A stretch of 64,000 nt of DNA from NCBI GenBank assembly GCA_017501355.1, contig JAFVXA010000037.1, positions 62,001 to 126,000 on the forward strand, in the 5' to 3' direction. The stretch is from Oscillospiraceae bacterium (lineage in GTDB: Bacteria > Bacillota > Clostridia > Oscillospirales > Oscillospiraceae). Made by a program: the position numbers and the translations under genes. The notes beneath the pieces were generated by a model, which saw nothing but the letters and a program-made list of their open reading frames with translations, was not told the DNA's origin and did no database searches. Positions 8,129 through 15,932 of this stretch are shown here, in pieces (position 1 is the stretch's first letter; each line of letters starts with the position of its first letter).

Positions 8129-8993
8129 AGTACAAAATCCGCAGATCCGAGCCGAGGATCTCCAGAATATCGTTGATGTGCTGCCCGCTGAAACCAGAAC
8201 CGTTGTAGCGCAGCAGGGTGTTGTCCGTATAGACCAGCGTGTGACCGCTTTCCAGCTGTACCTCGATCGTGGAGAGGGCTTCCCGCTCCTCATAGGGCAG
8301 GAGCAGATTGCTCCGCAGCTCCACTTTGCCCTCTGCGCCGATGGAGATCGTAAAGGGTTCCTGTGCCTTGCGATATACGCCGTTGCCGCAATCCTGCAAA
8401 AACAGCATGACCTTGCCATCCTCAGTAGGATCAAAGAACGTGGTTTCGGGCATCGAAAAGCGGTAATTTTCCTCCTTGATCGTGCCGCTGATCTCCCGCA
8501 GTACAGGCAGGCGCACGGTAATCGTCCCCGCTGCAGAACCCTTGACCTGATCTTCCACACAGAACTCATACAGGTGCAGCGTTACGCCGTCCTCCGTCAG
8601 TGTATCGAAGGCGGTGCTGTAGTGTCCGATCACCACTGCATCGGAGCGATCATACATTTCCTGGAGATCAAAGCTGACAAGCCCGCGGGGACGGTCATCC
8701 AAGATGACGTAGGGCAGAGAGCTTGAACTGTCTACATAGTCAGAATCGCTTTCAGCACCGTCCATGATGCTCTCTGTGACGCTTTCCATCCCCGGCGCGG
8801 CGCTGTCCGCGCCCATGCTTGCGCCGCCCATGCCGAGATTGCTGAGCGTAAAGGAACAGAAGGTCACAAGGGTAAAGCAGGCGGCAAAGGCGAGCCAGTT
8901 GCGACTTTTTTTCCGCCGCAGGGGGAGGAATGCTTCCATCACCAGCTCGGGGGAAATTTCCTGCAAAGATTCGGCAAGATAGAGTTCCGTCAT
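8127..8993 (-). CDS. Putative anti-sigma factor, single-pass membrane protein
   Basis: The product has 288 residues. The first 30 are cytoplasmic and basic at the end (RRKKSRNW). One membrane helix follows (about residues 33-53), then a glycine/serine/acid-rich linker and an extracytoplasmic domain of about 200 residues with no cysteine pattern that I recognise. Its ATG overlaps the TGA of the sigma gene at 8990-9547 (ATGA). This matches the arrangement of the pair at the left edge, so an anti-sigma role is inferred from architecture and coupling. The extracytoplasmic domain contains no named family that I can identify. Confidence 0.6.
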   Translation of the reverse strand: MTELYLAESLQEISPELVMEAFLPLRRKKSRNWLAFAACFTLVTFCSFTLSNLGMGGASMGADSAAPGMESVTESIMDGAESDSDYVDSSSSLPYVILDDRPRGLVSFDLQEMYDRSDAVVIGHYSTAFDTLTEDGVTLHLYEFCVEDQVKGSAAGTITVRLPVLREISGTIKEENYRFSMPETTFFDPTEDGKVMLFLQDCGNGVYRKAQEPFTISIGAEGKVELRSNLLLPYEEREALSTIEVQLESGHTLVYTDNTLLRYNGSGFSGQHINDILEILGSDLRILY

Positions 8994-9547
8994 ACCGTGA
9001 ATCCCTCCTTGATGAGATATTTTTTCAGCCGCTTTCGGATGCGGCTGAGCCGTGCGGAAATGGCATTTTCGCCCAGATCCAGTTCTTCGGCAAGGGTGCT
9101 GACGCTTTCACCGAACCAGTAACGGCGAAGGAACAGCTTGCGGCTTTCCGTGTCCTCGTCCTGCAAAAAGCGGTCGATGGCACGTCCCAGCTCCGCGGCG
9201 GAGAACTGCTCCTCTACCGAGGGGGCGGCAAGGATGTCTCCCAGTTCTTCCATGGAAACGCCGAAGCTGTCGCCGCGGCGCTTATCTGCCAGATGACGGC
9301 GACGGCAATTCAGTGCAATATTTCGCGCTATTTTTGCAATAAATGCGGCGAGAGGATCGGGCTTTTCAGGCGGGATGGCGTTCCAGAGCCCCAGATAGGT
9401 GTCGCTCTCGCATTCGGCAACGTCCTCCTCCTGTCGGAGAATATTGCGCCCGATGCGGCGCACAAGGCTGCCGTATTGCTCCTGCACGGCGCTGATTGCG
9501 CCCTGATCCCGCAGGAAAAACAGGGAAATGATCTGACTATCGTCCAT
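8990..9547 (-). CDS. ECF-type RNA polymerase sigma factor
   Basis: The product has 185 residues. Region 2 covers residues 10-85 and includes EEDVAECESDTYLGLWNAIPPEKP. Region 4 covers residues 125-180 with LFLRRYWFGESVSTLAEEL and ENAISARLSRIRKRLKKYL. It resembles the sigma factor at 250-804 in its RRYWF motif, its length and its coupling to a membrane gene, so the two are probably paralogues. AGGAGG precedes the ATG. A TTGTCA-18-TAGAAG promoter candidate lies upstream on the minus strand at about 9600-9570. Confidence 0.9.
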   Translation of the reverse strand: MDDSQIISLFFLRDQGAISAVQEQYGSLVRRIGRNILRQEEDVAECESDTYLGLWNAIPPEKPDPLAAFIAKIARNIALNCRRRHLADKRRGDSFGVSMEELGDILAAPSVEEQFSAAELGRAIDRFLQDEDTESRKLFLRRYWFGESVSTLAEELDLGENAISARLSRIRKRLKKYLIKEGFTV

Positions 9548-9630
9548 GTGCCGCCTCCTTTCCGGGCTTTTCTATTCTTCTACCAAAAGAACAGAAAATC
9601 TGACAATCAATATTCGCAGTGGTGGAAAAT

Positions 9631-10509
9631 TTATTTTAGAAGTCTCCTCATATCCTGCGGCATGTCTGCAGTAAAGTGCAATTCCTTGCCTGTGATGGGG
9701 TGGGTCAAATACAGCTCTGCACTGTGGAGCGCAGGTCTTGCGATGAGCGTTTTGTCCTCTGCACCGTACAAGAAGTCTCCCGCAAGGGGATAGCCGATGG
9801 CGCTGAGGTGCAGCCGCAGCTGATGGGTCCGCCCCGTGAGGGGGCGCAGATGCAGCAGAGTGAAGCCGTTTTTGGTTTCAAGGGTACGGTACTCCGTGTG
9901 GGCTTCCGCGCCGTCGGGACGAATGCAGCGCTTGATGAGGGAGCTTTCATCCCGACCGATGGGGAGATCAATGCGCCCCTCCGCGGGGCTCACCGTGCCG
10001 ACTGCCACCGCGAGGTATTCCCGCCGCAGCTCTGCATGGAGATTCTTGCGCAGCAGGTCATGGATGTAGCCGTATTTTGCCACCGCCAACAGTCCCGTTG
10101 TGCCGCGGTCAAGGCGGCTGACAGGGTGGAAGCGCAGTGTGCCCCCCGAGCGATGGGAGAGGATGCCCGCCACGCTGGGCTCTTCCCCATGGAGAGAAGA
10201 GGGAATGGTGGGCATGGCGGCAGGCTTATTGATGATGTAGAGATATTCGTCCTCGTAAACGATGTCGAGAGGGAGATCCACAGGGGGGATGGGCTCGTCA
10301 CGCACCTTATCCGCAAGGGAGAAGGACAGCACGTCGCCCTCTCGCAGAACTGTGTTCGCAAGGGCGGGGGCAGAGTTGATGAGAATGCCCCGCTGCTGCC
10401 GCTTCAGCCGCCGCAGCATATCGGTGGAAACACTGTGATGAAAGCGAAGCACCTGATGGGCAGTCAGTCCTGCAAGGGCTTCGCTGATGGTGATGGAAAG
10501 ATAAGGCAT
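9631..10509 (-). CDS. RluA-family ribosomal RNA pseudouridine synthase
   Basis: The 292-residue product has an N-terminal S4-like RNA-binding region (residues 1-70). The RluA catalytic domain follows, with HPVSRLDRGTTGLL containing the catalytic aspartate of the RLD motif, and LRPLTGRTHQLRLHLSAIGYPL, a second family signature. It isomerises specific uridines in rRNA to pseudouridine. Which RluA/C/D subtype it is cannot be settled by eye. I prefer the ATG at 10509 (sequence MPYLSI) over an in-frame ATG at 10548, because a G-rich site precedes it and the usual N-terminus begins there. Confidence 0.9.
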   Translation of the reverse strand: MPYLSITISEALAGLTAHQVLRFHHSVSTDMLRRLKRQQRGILINSAPALANTVLREGDVLSFSLADKVRDEPIPPVDLPLDIVYEDEYLYIINKPAAMPTIPSSLHGEEPSVAGILSHRSGGTLRFHPVSRLDRGTTGLLAVAKYGYIHDLLRKNLHAELRREYLAVAVGTVSPAEGRIDLPIGRDESSLIKRCIRPDGAEAHTEYRTLETKNGFTLLHLRPLTGRTHQLRLHLSAIGYPLAGDFLYGAEDKTLIARPALHSAELYLTHPITGKELHFTADMPQDMRRLLK

Positions 10510-10735
10510 ACGCAGTACCCCCAAAAGTTCTTTTCGACAGTATAGCATAAAGTGCGGTGTTGTGGTAGAATAACTCTGTATTGTGCTGTTTACTCCGCTG
10601 CTTGGGCAGAGTGACGAGGCAGGGCGGGATTTGTCTTTTCTAAAAGAAGAAAATTGGAAAAGAAAACAATTCTTTTTCTGCTGTGGCTGTGGTACGATAA
10701 TGACATCAGAAAGATGAATGAAAGGCGGCGATCAA

Positions 10736-11419
10736 ATGCCAGACATTTTTAATATTCTCGGTCCGATCATGGTTGGTCCCTCCAGCTCTCACACTGCAGG
10801 TGCGGTGCGCATCGGCAAGATGGCGCGTATCCTGCTGGGTGAGCCTGTGCGTGAAGCGGTGCTGCTGCTTCACGGCTCTTTTGCGGAGACCGGACGCGGA
10901 CACGGTACGGACCGTGCGCTGATTTCCGGTCTGCTCGGCATGAACCCCGATGACCTTCGCATCCCCTTCGCCTTTGACGAAGCGGAGAAGGCAGGTCTGC
11001 AGTACACCTTCAAGAATGTGGAGCTGCGCAATGCGAACCCCAACAGCGTGGTGCTGCAGCTGACGGGCGAGACCGGCAAGAAACTGGAGATGCAGGCATC
11101 CTCCATCGGCGGCGGTGCGATCATGGTCAACGAACTGGATGGCATCACCGTGGAGTTTGACGGTCATTACAACACCCTTGTGATCAACCACCTGGATGAA
11201 TTTGGCACCATTGCGGAAGTGACGAGACTGCTGTCCAACTACCGCGTCAATATCGCACACATGAAGCTCTCCCGCCACAAGAAGGGCGGCGAGGCATTGG
11301 TGGTCATCGAGACGGACCAGACGGTGGAGGATCGTCTGGTGGAATGGATCTCTCAGTTCCCCGGTGTGCGGCGAGTGACCTATTACGACAAGCGAGAGGA
11401 GGAACGCGACCGTGCTTGA
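10736..11419 (+). CDS. sdaAB: L-serine ammonia-lyase, iron-sulfur type, beta subunit
   Basis: The 227-residue beta subunit of the two-subunit clostridial L-serine dehydratase begins with FNILGPIMVGPSSSHTAGAVRIG, the family's N-terminal signature. It ends in an ACT domain (about residues 150-220, LVINHLDEFGTIAEVTRLL). With the alpha subunit it deaminates serine to pyruvate and ammonia. The ATG at 10736 is chosen because AAAGGCGG lies just upstream; an earlier in-frame ATG would overlap that site. Its stop codon overlaps the start of sdaAA by 8 bases, so the subunits are translated together. Confidence 0.95.
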   Translation: MPDIFNILGPIMVGPSSSHTAGAVRIGKMARILLGEPVREAVLLLHGSFAETGRGHGTDRALISGLLGMNPDDLRIPFAFDEAEKAGLQYTFKNVELRNANPNSVVLQLTGETGKKLEMQASSIGGGAIMVNELDGITVEFDGHYNTLVINHLDEFGTIAEVTRLLSNYRVNIAHMKLSRHKKGGEALVVIETDQTVEDRLVEWISQFPGVRRVTYYDKREEERDRA

Positions 11420-12278
11420 TACCATGACTTCGATCATCCGCAAGGCGGAGGAAGAAAACAAGGCGTTCTGGGAAATCGTTTTGGAAGACGATATGGAGAA
11501 GAAGGAGTACAGCCGCGAGGATTCCTTCGAGAAGATGCTGACTGTGTGGCAGGCAATGGAGAACGCTTCCGACAGCTATACCGGCGAGCGCCGCTCCGTC
11601 AGCGGTCTTGTGGGCGGTGATGGTCTGAAAATGCGTCAGTATAACCGCCGTGGTGAATCCATGTGCGGCGGCTATGTCAGCGAAGTGATCGCTGAGGCAC
11701 TCTCTATGGCAGAGTCCAATGCCTGTATGCGCCGTATCGTGGCAGCGCCCACCGCAGGCTCCTGCGGCGTGCTGCCTGCGGTTCTGCTGCCCCTGTGGCA
11801 CGATGGCAAGATCACCCAGAAGAAGGTGCTGGAGGCACTTTATACTGCCAGCGGCATCGGCGCGGTGATCGCCCACAAGGCATCCATCTCCGGTGCGGCA
11901 GGCGGCTGCCAGGCTGAGGTGGGCACCGCTGCCGCTATGGCGGCGGGTGCACTGGTGCAGCTTCACGGCGGCAGCCCCAAGCAGATCGGCAACGCCGTTG
12001 CCATGGCGCTGAAGAATCTGATGGGGCTTGTCTGTGACCCTGTGGCGGGTCTGGTGGAAGTGCCCTGCGTCAAGCGTAATGTCATCGGCGCAGTCAATGC
12101 GGTCAGTGCCGCGGATATGGCACTGGCAGGCATTGAGAGCCGTGTCCCCGTGGATGAGGTCATCGTTGCCATGGGCGATGTGGGTCGCCGTATGCCCCAT
12201 GAGTTCCGCGAAACTGCCCTCGGCGGTCTTGCAGCAACTCCCTTCGGTCAGAAGGTCAAAGAAAATATGCAGGCTTGA
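11412..12278 (+). CDS. sdaAA: L-serine ammonia-lyase, iron-sulfur type, alpha subunit
   Basis: The 288-residue alpha subunit carries the catalytic iron-sulfur site. Landmarks are VAAPTAGSCGVLPAVL, SGAAGGCQAEVG and LVCDPVAGLVEVPCVKRN, which hold the conserved cluster-ligand cysteines. It works with SdaAB to convert L-serine to pyruvate. The oxygen-sensitive 4Fe-4S type fits an anaerobe. The start is GTG at 11412 within the end of sdaAB. The signal peptidase gene begins 10 bases after its stop, so all three may share a transcript. Confidence 0.96.
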   Translation: MLDTMTSIIRKAEEENKAFWEIVLEDDMEKKEYSREDSFEKMLTVWQAMENASDSYTGERRSVSGLVGGDGLKMRQYNRRGESMCGGYVSEVIAEALSMAESNACMRRIVAAPTAGSCGVLPAVLLPLWHDGKITQKKVLEALYTASGIGAVIAHKASISGAAGGCQAEVGTAAAMAAGALVQLHGGSPKQIGNAVAMALKNLMGLVCDPVAGLVEVPCVKRNVIGAVNAVSAADMALAGIESRVPVDEVIVAMGDVGRRMPHEFRETALGGLAATPFGQKVKENMQA

Positions 12279-12288
12279 GGAGAACACA

Positions 12289-12873
12289 TTGAACGAAGAA
12301 AATATGACGCAGGAAGAGACCCTGCTGGAAGAAGAAATCGAAGAAACCGCTGAGGAAGTGACCGAAGAAACGCCGAAAAAGTCCTTTTGGAAGGAAAATG
12401 GCAGTACGGTCGCGATGGCGGTGTTTGTTGCCATCTTCGCACTGACGCTGTTTACGGGACTGTGGAAGCCGGTGGTTGTGCGCCAGACCTCCATGTATCC
12501 CACGCTCCATGACAGGGATTACCTGTTCATTGTCCGCACGGGGGATTACAGCTACGGCGATATCGTGGTGTTTAACTGTGAGGAGCTCAGGCAGGATAAT
12601 CTGGTCAAGCGCATCGTGGCAATGCCGGGGGATCGTATCATCATCCGTGACGGCATGGTGATCCTCAACGGGGCGGTGCTGCAGGAGGAGTATCTGGATT
12701 CCTCCGTCACGACCGACGGCGATGTGGATCTTACGGTTTCCGAAGGCTGCGTGTTCCTGCTGGGCGATAACCGCCCGGTGAGCATTGACAGTCGTGCCTT
12801 CGGCGAAGTGCCCATGGATACCATTCTCGGCGAAGCGAAGCTGCGCCTGTTCTATAAGCCCACGTTATTTTAG
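12289..12873 (+). CDS. lepB: Signal peptidase I
   Basis: The product has 194 residues. It has an acidic cytoplasmic N-terminus (about 30 residues, Glu/Thr-rich), one membrane helix (residues 40-60) and the catalytic domain. The active-site serine is in RQTSMYPTL (Ser68), the general-base lysine in NLVKRIVAMPGD (Lys107), and the GDNRPVSIDSR box follows. It cleaves signal peptides from exported proteins on the outer face of the membrane. The start is read as TTG at 12289, because GAGGAG lies 6 bases before it; ATG at 12304 is the alternative. Its TAG stop codon forms the first bases of an unusual tRNA-like hairpin. Confidence 0.93.
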   Translation: MNEENMTQEETLLEEEIEETAEEVTEETPKKSFWKENGSTVAMAVFVAIFALTLFTGLWKPVVVRQTSMYPTLHDRDYLFIVRTGDYSYGDIVVFNCEELRQDNLVKRIVAMPGDRIIIRDGMVILNGAVLQEEYLDSSVTTDGDVDLTVSEGCVFLLGDNRPVSIDSRAFGEVPMDTILGEAKLRLFYKPTLF

Positions 12874-12903
12874 TTCGACAGGGGTTCGACTCCCGTCGGA
12901 CTA
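12871..12903 (+). other. Hairpin resembling a tRNA acceptor stem plus T-arm
   Basis: Starting at the lepB stop codon, a stem of 12 bp with one mismatch closes on a loop that reads GGTTCGACT. The outer seven pairs (TAGTTCG with CGGACTA, one G-T) mimic an acceptor stem. The inner part (GGGG TTCGACT CCC) mimics a T-arm. No D-arm, anticodon arm or CCA end is present, so it is not a functional tRNA. It could be a relic of a tRNA or tmRNA 3' end, or simply a transcript-end structure. Confidence 0.5.
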
Positions 12904-12908
12904 AAACA

Positions 12909-12945
12909 AAAGGAACTGCCCTCGGCAGTTCCTTTCTGCTTTTTG
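12909..12945 (+). terminator. Terminator after lepB
   Basis: A perfect 11-bp stem (12910-12920 with 12924-12934) with a CTC loop is followed by TCTGCTTTTT. Confidence 0.85.
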
Positions 12946-13024
12946 CGCCCCTTGTGCGGGAAACGTTTTTTTGCTACAATGCAGAAAAAGATCCTGCCGC
13001 CACGGCGGCGGAGAGGAGTACCCT

Positions 13025-13504
13025 ATGGCAAACAAACAGACCACCCTCTGCTATATTGAGAGCGCTGACCGTACCGAGTATCTGATGCTCCACCGCACGA
13101 AGAAGAAAAACGATGAGAACGAGGATAAGTGGATCGGCGTGGGCGGCAAGATGGAGGAAGGAGAGAGCCCTGAGGACTGCGTCCTGCGGGAGACGCTGGA
13201 GGAAACGGGACTGACGCTGACGGAGTATGCTTACCGCGGCGTGGTGTATTTTGAGTCTGACCGCTGGGAAGCGGAGGATATGCACCTCTTCACCGCCACC
13301 GCCTATACGGGTGAGATCAGGGAGTGCGACGAGGGCGAGCTTGCATGGCTCGGCAAGCGGGAACTGTTGAAGAAAAAGCTCTGGGAAGGGGACAAGATCT
13401 TCCTTGCTCTGCTGGAAGCGGGGGCAGATTTCTTCCGTCTGCGGCTTTGCTATGAAGGCGAAAAGCTGATGCACGCAGAATTGAATGGGGAGAAGATCGT
13501 CTGA
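13025..13504 (+). CDS. NUDIX hydrolase, MutT/8-oxo-dGTP diphosphatase type
   Basis: The 159-residue single-domain NUDIX protein carries a full Nudix box, from GGKMEEGES to RETLEETGL (about residues 41-63), with the metal-binding REtLEE core. Proteins of this subgroup hydrolyse oxidised nucleoside triphosphates or related nucleotides; the precise substrate is not determinable here. GGAGAGGAG lies upstream of the ATG. The following DUF523 gene begins within its stop codon (TGATG), so the two are cotranslated. Confidence 0.9.
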   Translation: MANKQTTLCYIESADRTEYLMLHRTKKKNDENEDKWIGVGGKMEEGESPEDCVLRETLEETGLTLTEYAYRGVVYFESDRWEAEDMHLFTATAYTGEIRECDEGELAWLGKRELLKKKLWEGDKIFLALLEAGADFFRLRLCYEGEKLMHAELNGEKIV

Positions 13505-13944
13505 TGAAAAAGGAAGTTTTGCTGATGAGCGCCTGCCTCATGGGCGTGAACTGTCGCTATGACGGCGACGGAAAGACCCTGCCGCAGCTGCCGCAGCTGA
13601 TGGAGCGCTATCATATCATCCCTGTCTGCGGGGAAGTCATGGGCGGCATGACCACGCCCCGCATTCCCTCGGAGCGAGTGGGCGACAAAGTGATGGATCG
13701 AGCGGGGAGAGATGTGACAGAGCACTTCCGCCGCGGCGCGGAGGAAGTGCTGCACCTTGCGCGACTCTATGGTGCGGAGAAGGCGCTGCTGAAAGAACGA
13801 AGCCCCTCCTGCGGCAGCGGCGAGATCTATGACGGCAGCTTCAGCGGCACGAAAACCGCGGGCTGGGGCGTGACGGCGGAGCTGCTGCGCGGCAGCGGCA
13901 TTGCGGTCTACGGGGAAAGCCGCGCAGAAGAACTGCTCGGCTGA
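13504..13944 (+). CDS. DUF523 family protein
   Basis: The 146-residue protein has family landmarks near the N-terminus (MSACLMGVNCRYDG), in the middle (IPVCGEVMGGMTTPR) and in the C-terminal half (LLKERSPSCGSGEIYDG). The conserved cysteines and the SPSCG loop suggest metal or cofactor binding, but no function is established for DUF523 as far as I know. It is cytoplasmic. It overlaps the upstream NUDIX gene by one base and is followed 20 bases later by the chromate-transporter pair. Confidence 0.9.
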   Translation: MKKEVLLMSACLMGVNCRYDGDGKTLPQLPQLMERYHIIPVCGEVMGGMTTPRIPSERVGDKVMDRAGRDVTEHFRRGAEEVLHLARLYGAEKALLKERSPSCGSGEIYDGSFSGTKTAGWGVTAELLRGSGIAVYGESRAEELLG

Positions 13945-13964
13945 AATACCATACGAAGGAGAGG

Positions 13965-14516
13965 ATGAACGTGAAAGAACTTCTCGATATGTTTATCACC
14001 TTTGCCAAGGTGGGCGTTATGACCTTTGGCGGCGGCTATGCCATGCTGCCGATTTTGCAAAGGGAAGTGGTGGAGAATAAGGGCTGGGCAGAGGAAGCTG
14101 AACTGACGGATTACTATGCCATCGGTCAGTGTACTCCCGGCATCATTGCGGTGAATGTAGCAACCTTCATCGGCTATAAAAAGCGGGGCGTTTTGGGCGG
14201 CATTTTTGCTACACTCGGTGTGATATTTCCGTCTCTTATTATCATTATGTCCCTTGCGGGTGTGATTTCTGCCTTTTCCGACTTTGCGGCAGTGCAGCAC
14301 GCCTTTGCGGGTATCCGCGTGTGCGTGGCGGTGCTGGTGTTCAACGCTGTGGTAAAGCTCTGGAAGAGCGCTGTGGTGGACAAGCTGACCCTTGCGATCT
14401 TCCTTGCAGTCTTTGCGGGTTCTACGCTGACGAATATCCCCGTCATGCTCTTCATCCTTGCGGCAGGCGTGCTGGGGCTTGCTGTCCGCAGTGTGAGAAA
14501 GGGAGGGGAGAAGTAA
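13965..14516 (+). CDS. Chromate transporter family protein, first half of a pair
   Basis: The 183-residue membrane protein carries the CHR-family signature GVMTFGGGYAMLPILQREVV near residue 20 and TPGIIAVNVATFIGYK near residue 60, with about six membrane helices. In many bacteria the CHR transporter is split into two short homologous proteins encoded in tandem, as here. Chromate or sulfate transport is the family's assigned role, but the natural substrate in gut-type anaerobes is unknown. AAGGAGAGG precedes the ATG. The stop overlaps the start of the second half (TAATG). Confidence 0.92.
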   Translation: MNVKELLDMFITFAKVGVMTFGGGYAMLPILQREVVENKGWAEEAELTDYYAIGQCTPGIIAVNVATFIGYKKRGVLGGIFATLGVIFPSLIIIMSLAGVISAFSDFAAVQHAFAGIRVCVAVLVFNAVVKLWKSAVVDKLTLAIFLAVFAGSTLTNIPVMLFILAAGVLGLAVRSVRKGGEK

Positions 14517-15100
14517 TGCTGTATCTCCGTCTGTTTTTTGAGTTTTTCAAGATCGGTCTCTTCGCTGTGGGCGGTGGACTGGCAACACTGCCCTTTTTGG
14601 AAGAGATGGCAGATAAGACCGGCTGGTTTACCCGTGCACAGCTGGTGGATATGATCGCGGTGGGTGAATCCACCCCGGGTCCCATCGGCGTGAACATGGC
14701 GACCTATGTGGGCTTTACGACGGCGGGCGTCCCCGGCGCTGTGATTGCTACCTTGGGACTTGCGACCCCCTGTGTCATAGTGATTCTGCTGATTGCAGCA
14801 TTTTTGAAGAATTTCCGCGAAAACCCGCTGGTGAAGAGCGCGTTTTACGGGCTGCGTCCCGCCTCTGCGGGTCTGATCGCCTCTGCGGGGCTTTCTGTAC
14901 TGCTGGTGGCACTTTTCAAAAACAGTCCTGCGCTCAGAGTGGATCTGTTGTCTCTTGTTAGCTGGAACTGGAAGGCAGTGGTGCTGATGGCAGTGCTGCT
15001 CTATCTCACCCGCTACTGCAAAAAGACCAAAAAATGGCATCCCATTGCCTTTATCGGCATTTCGGCGGCGGCAGGTGTGCTGTTTCAATTCGGTGCATAA
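14516..15100 (+). CDS. Chromate transporter family protein, second half of a pair
   Basis: The 194-residue membrane protein is homologous to the preceding gene product. It has the signature FFKIGLFAVGGGLATLPFLEE near the N-terminus and ESTPGPIGVNMATYVGF at about residue 58. It presumably forms a heterodimer with the upstream half to make one CHR permease. The ATG at 14516 overlaps the upstream stop by one base and has GGGAGGGGAG before it. A strong bidirectional terminator follows. Confidence 0.92.
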   Translation: MLYLRLFFEFFKIGLFAVGGGLATLPFLEEMADKTGWFTRAQLVDMIAVGESTPGPIGVNMATYVGFTTAGVPGAVIATLGLATPCVIVILLIAAFLKNFRENPLVKSAFYGLRPASAGLIASAGLSVLLVALFKNSPALRVDLLSLVSWNWKAVVLMAVLLYLTRYCKKTKKWHPIAFIGISAAAGVLFQFGA

Positions 15101-15102
15101 GA

Positions 15103-15130
15103 AAATCCCGCTGCGTCTGCAGCGGGATTT
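15103..15130. terminator. Bidirectional terminator between the chromate pair and uridine kinase
   Basis: A perfect 12-bp stem (15103-15114 with 15119-15130) with a 4-base loop has A/T runs on both ends. It serves the two convergent genes. Confidence 0.85.
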
Positions 15131-15135
15131 CGTCA

Positions 15136-15750
15136 TTATGCCTGCTGTATGTGGTTGTCGATGCGCTGCATGATGAGATCCAGCGCCACCAGATTGTGAC
15201 CCCCCTCCAGCACCACGATGTCCGCGAACTTGCGGGAGGGTTCCACGAACTGCTCATGCATGGGTTTGACCGTGGTGAGATACTGCTCCATCACGGATTC
15301 CAGTGTTCTGCCGCGATCCCGCACGTCGCGGATGGCGCGGCGCAGGATGCGCACGTCTGCGTCCGTTTCCACGAAGATCTTGATGTCCAGCAGCTCCCGC
15401 AGCTCCGGGTTCTGGAAGATGAGAATGCCTTCGAGAATGATGACGCGGGTGGGGGAGATGTGGACGGTTTCATCCGTGCGGTTGTGATCGGAGAAGGAGT
15501 ATACAGGGCAATCCACGCCCTGCCCCTCCTTCAGCTGCTTCAGATGCCTGATCAGAAGATCCGTGTCAAAGGCATCGGGATGATCGTAGTTCTGGCGGCA
15601 GCGCTCCTCAAAGGGGCGATCCTGCCGCTTATAGTAGTTGTCGTGGTGGATCACGCTGACATTTCCTTGAAAGCGCTGCTGCAGATGGTCTGTGAGGGTG
15701 GTTTTGCCGGAGCCTGTGCCGCCGGCGATGCCGATGAAGAGCGTGTTCAT
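15136..15750 (-). CDS. udk: Uridine kinase family protein
   Basis: The 204-residue P-loop kinase has Walker A as GIAGGTGSGKTTL at residues 6-18, the VIHHDNYYKR substrate segment and VIILEGILIF. It phosphorylates uridine (and often cytidine) in pyrimidine salvage. The true start is ATG at 15750, with AGGAGG 6 bases upstream. An in-frame upstream extension lacks a ribosome binding site. The gene is monocistronic on the minus strand. Confidence 0.93.
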   Translation of the reverse strand: MNTLFIGIAGGTGSGKTTLTDHLQQRFQGNVSVIHHDNYYKRQDRPFEERCRQNYDHPDAFDTDLLIRHLKQLKEGQGVDCPVYSFSDHNRTDETVHISPTRVIILEGILIFQNPELRELLDIKIFVETDADVRILRRAIRDVRDRGRTLESVMEQYLTTVKPMHEQFVEPSRKFADIVVLEGGHNLVALDLIMQRIDNHIQQA

Positions 15751-15778
15751 GGAAAGCCTCCTGTTTTCTTTTTTATCC

Positions 15779-15807
15779 ATTATAAATGCACGACTTTCCA
15801 AAAACAA
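15779..15807 (-). promoter_or_regulatory. Sigma-A-type promoter for udk
   Basis: On the minus strand TTGTTT (15807-15802) and TATAAT (15784-15779) are 17 bases apart, about 30 bases upstream of the udk start. Confidence 0.6.
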
Positions 15808-15844
15808 GAGTGCATGAAATTTTCGTGAATTTTGTCGGATGCTG

Positions 15845-15873
15845 TTGACGGATAACAGAAAAACGAATATTAT
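15845..15873 (+). promoter_or_regulatory. Sigma-A-type promoter for the zinc-ribbon/Ig-like gene
   Basis: TTGACG (15845-15850) and TATTAT (15868-15873) are 17 bases apart. A second -10-like TATAAT lies at 15882-15887. Confidence 0.6.
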
Positions 15874-15932
15874 GTGAAGTATATAATCCCTGTGTTATGC
15901 GTATTCCCGCACCGATGAAAGGAACGAACTCT

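Noticed and set aside
12871..12903. A complete tRNA gene after lepB
   Set aside because: Only acceptor- and T-arm-like parts exist. There is no D-arm, anticodon arm or variable loop, and lepB coding sequence occupies the space where they would be.
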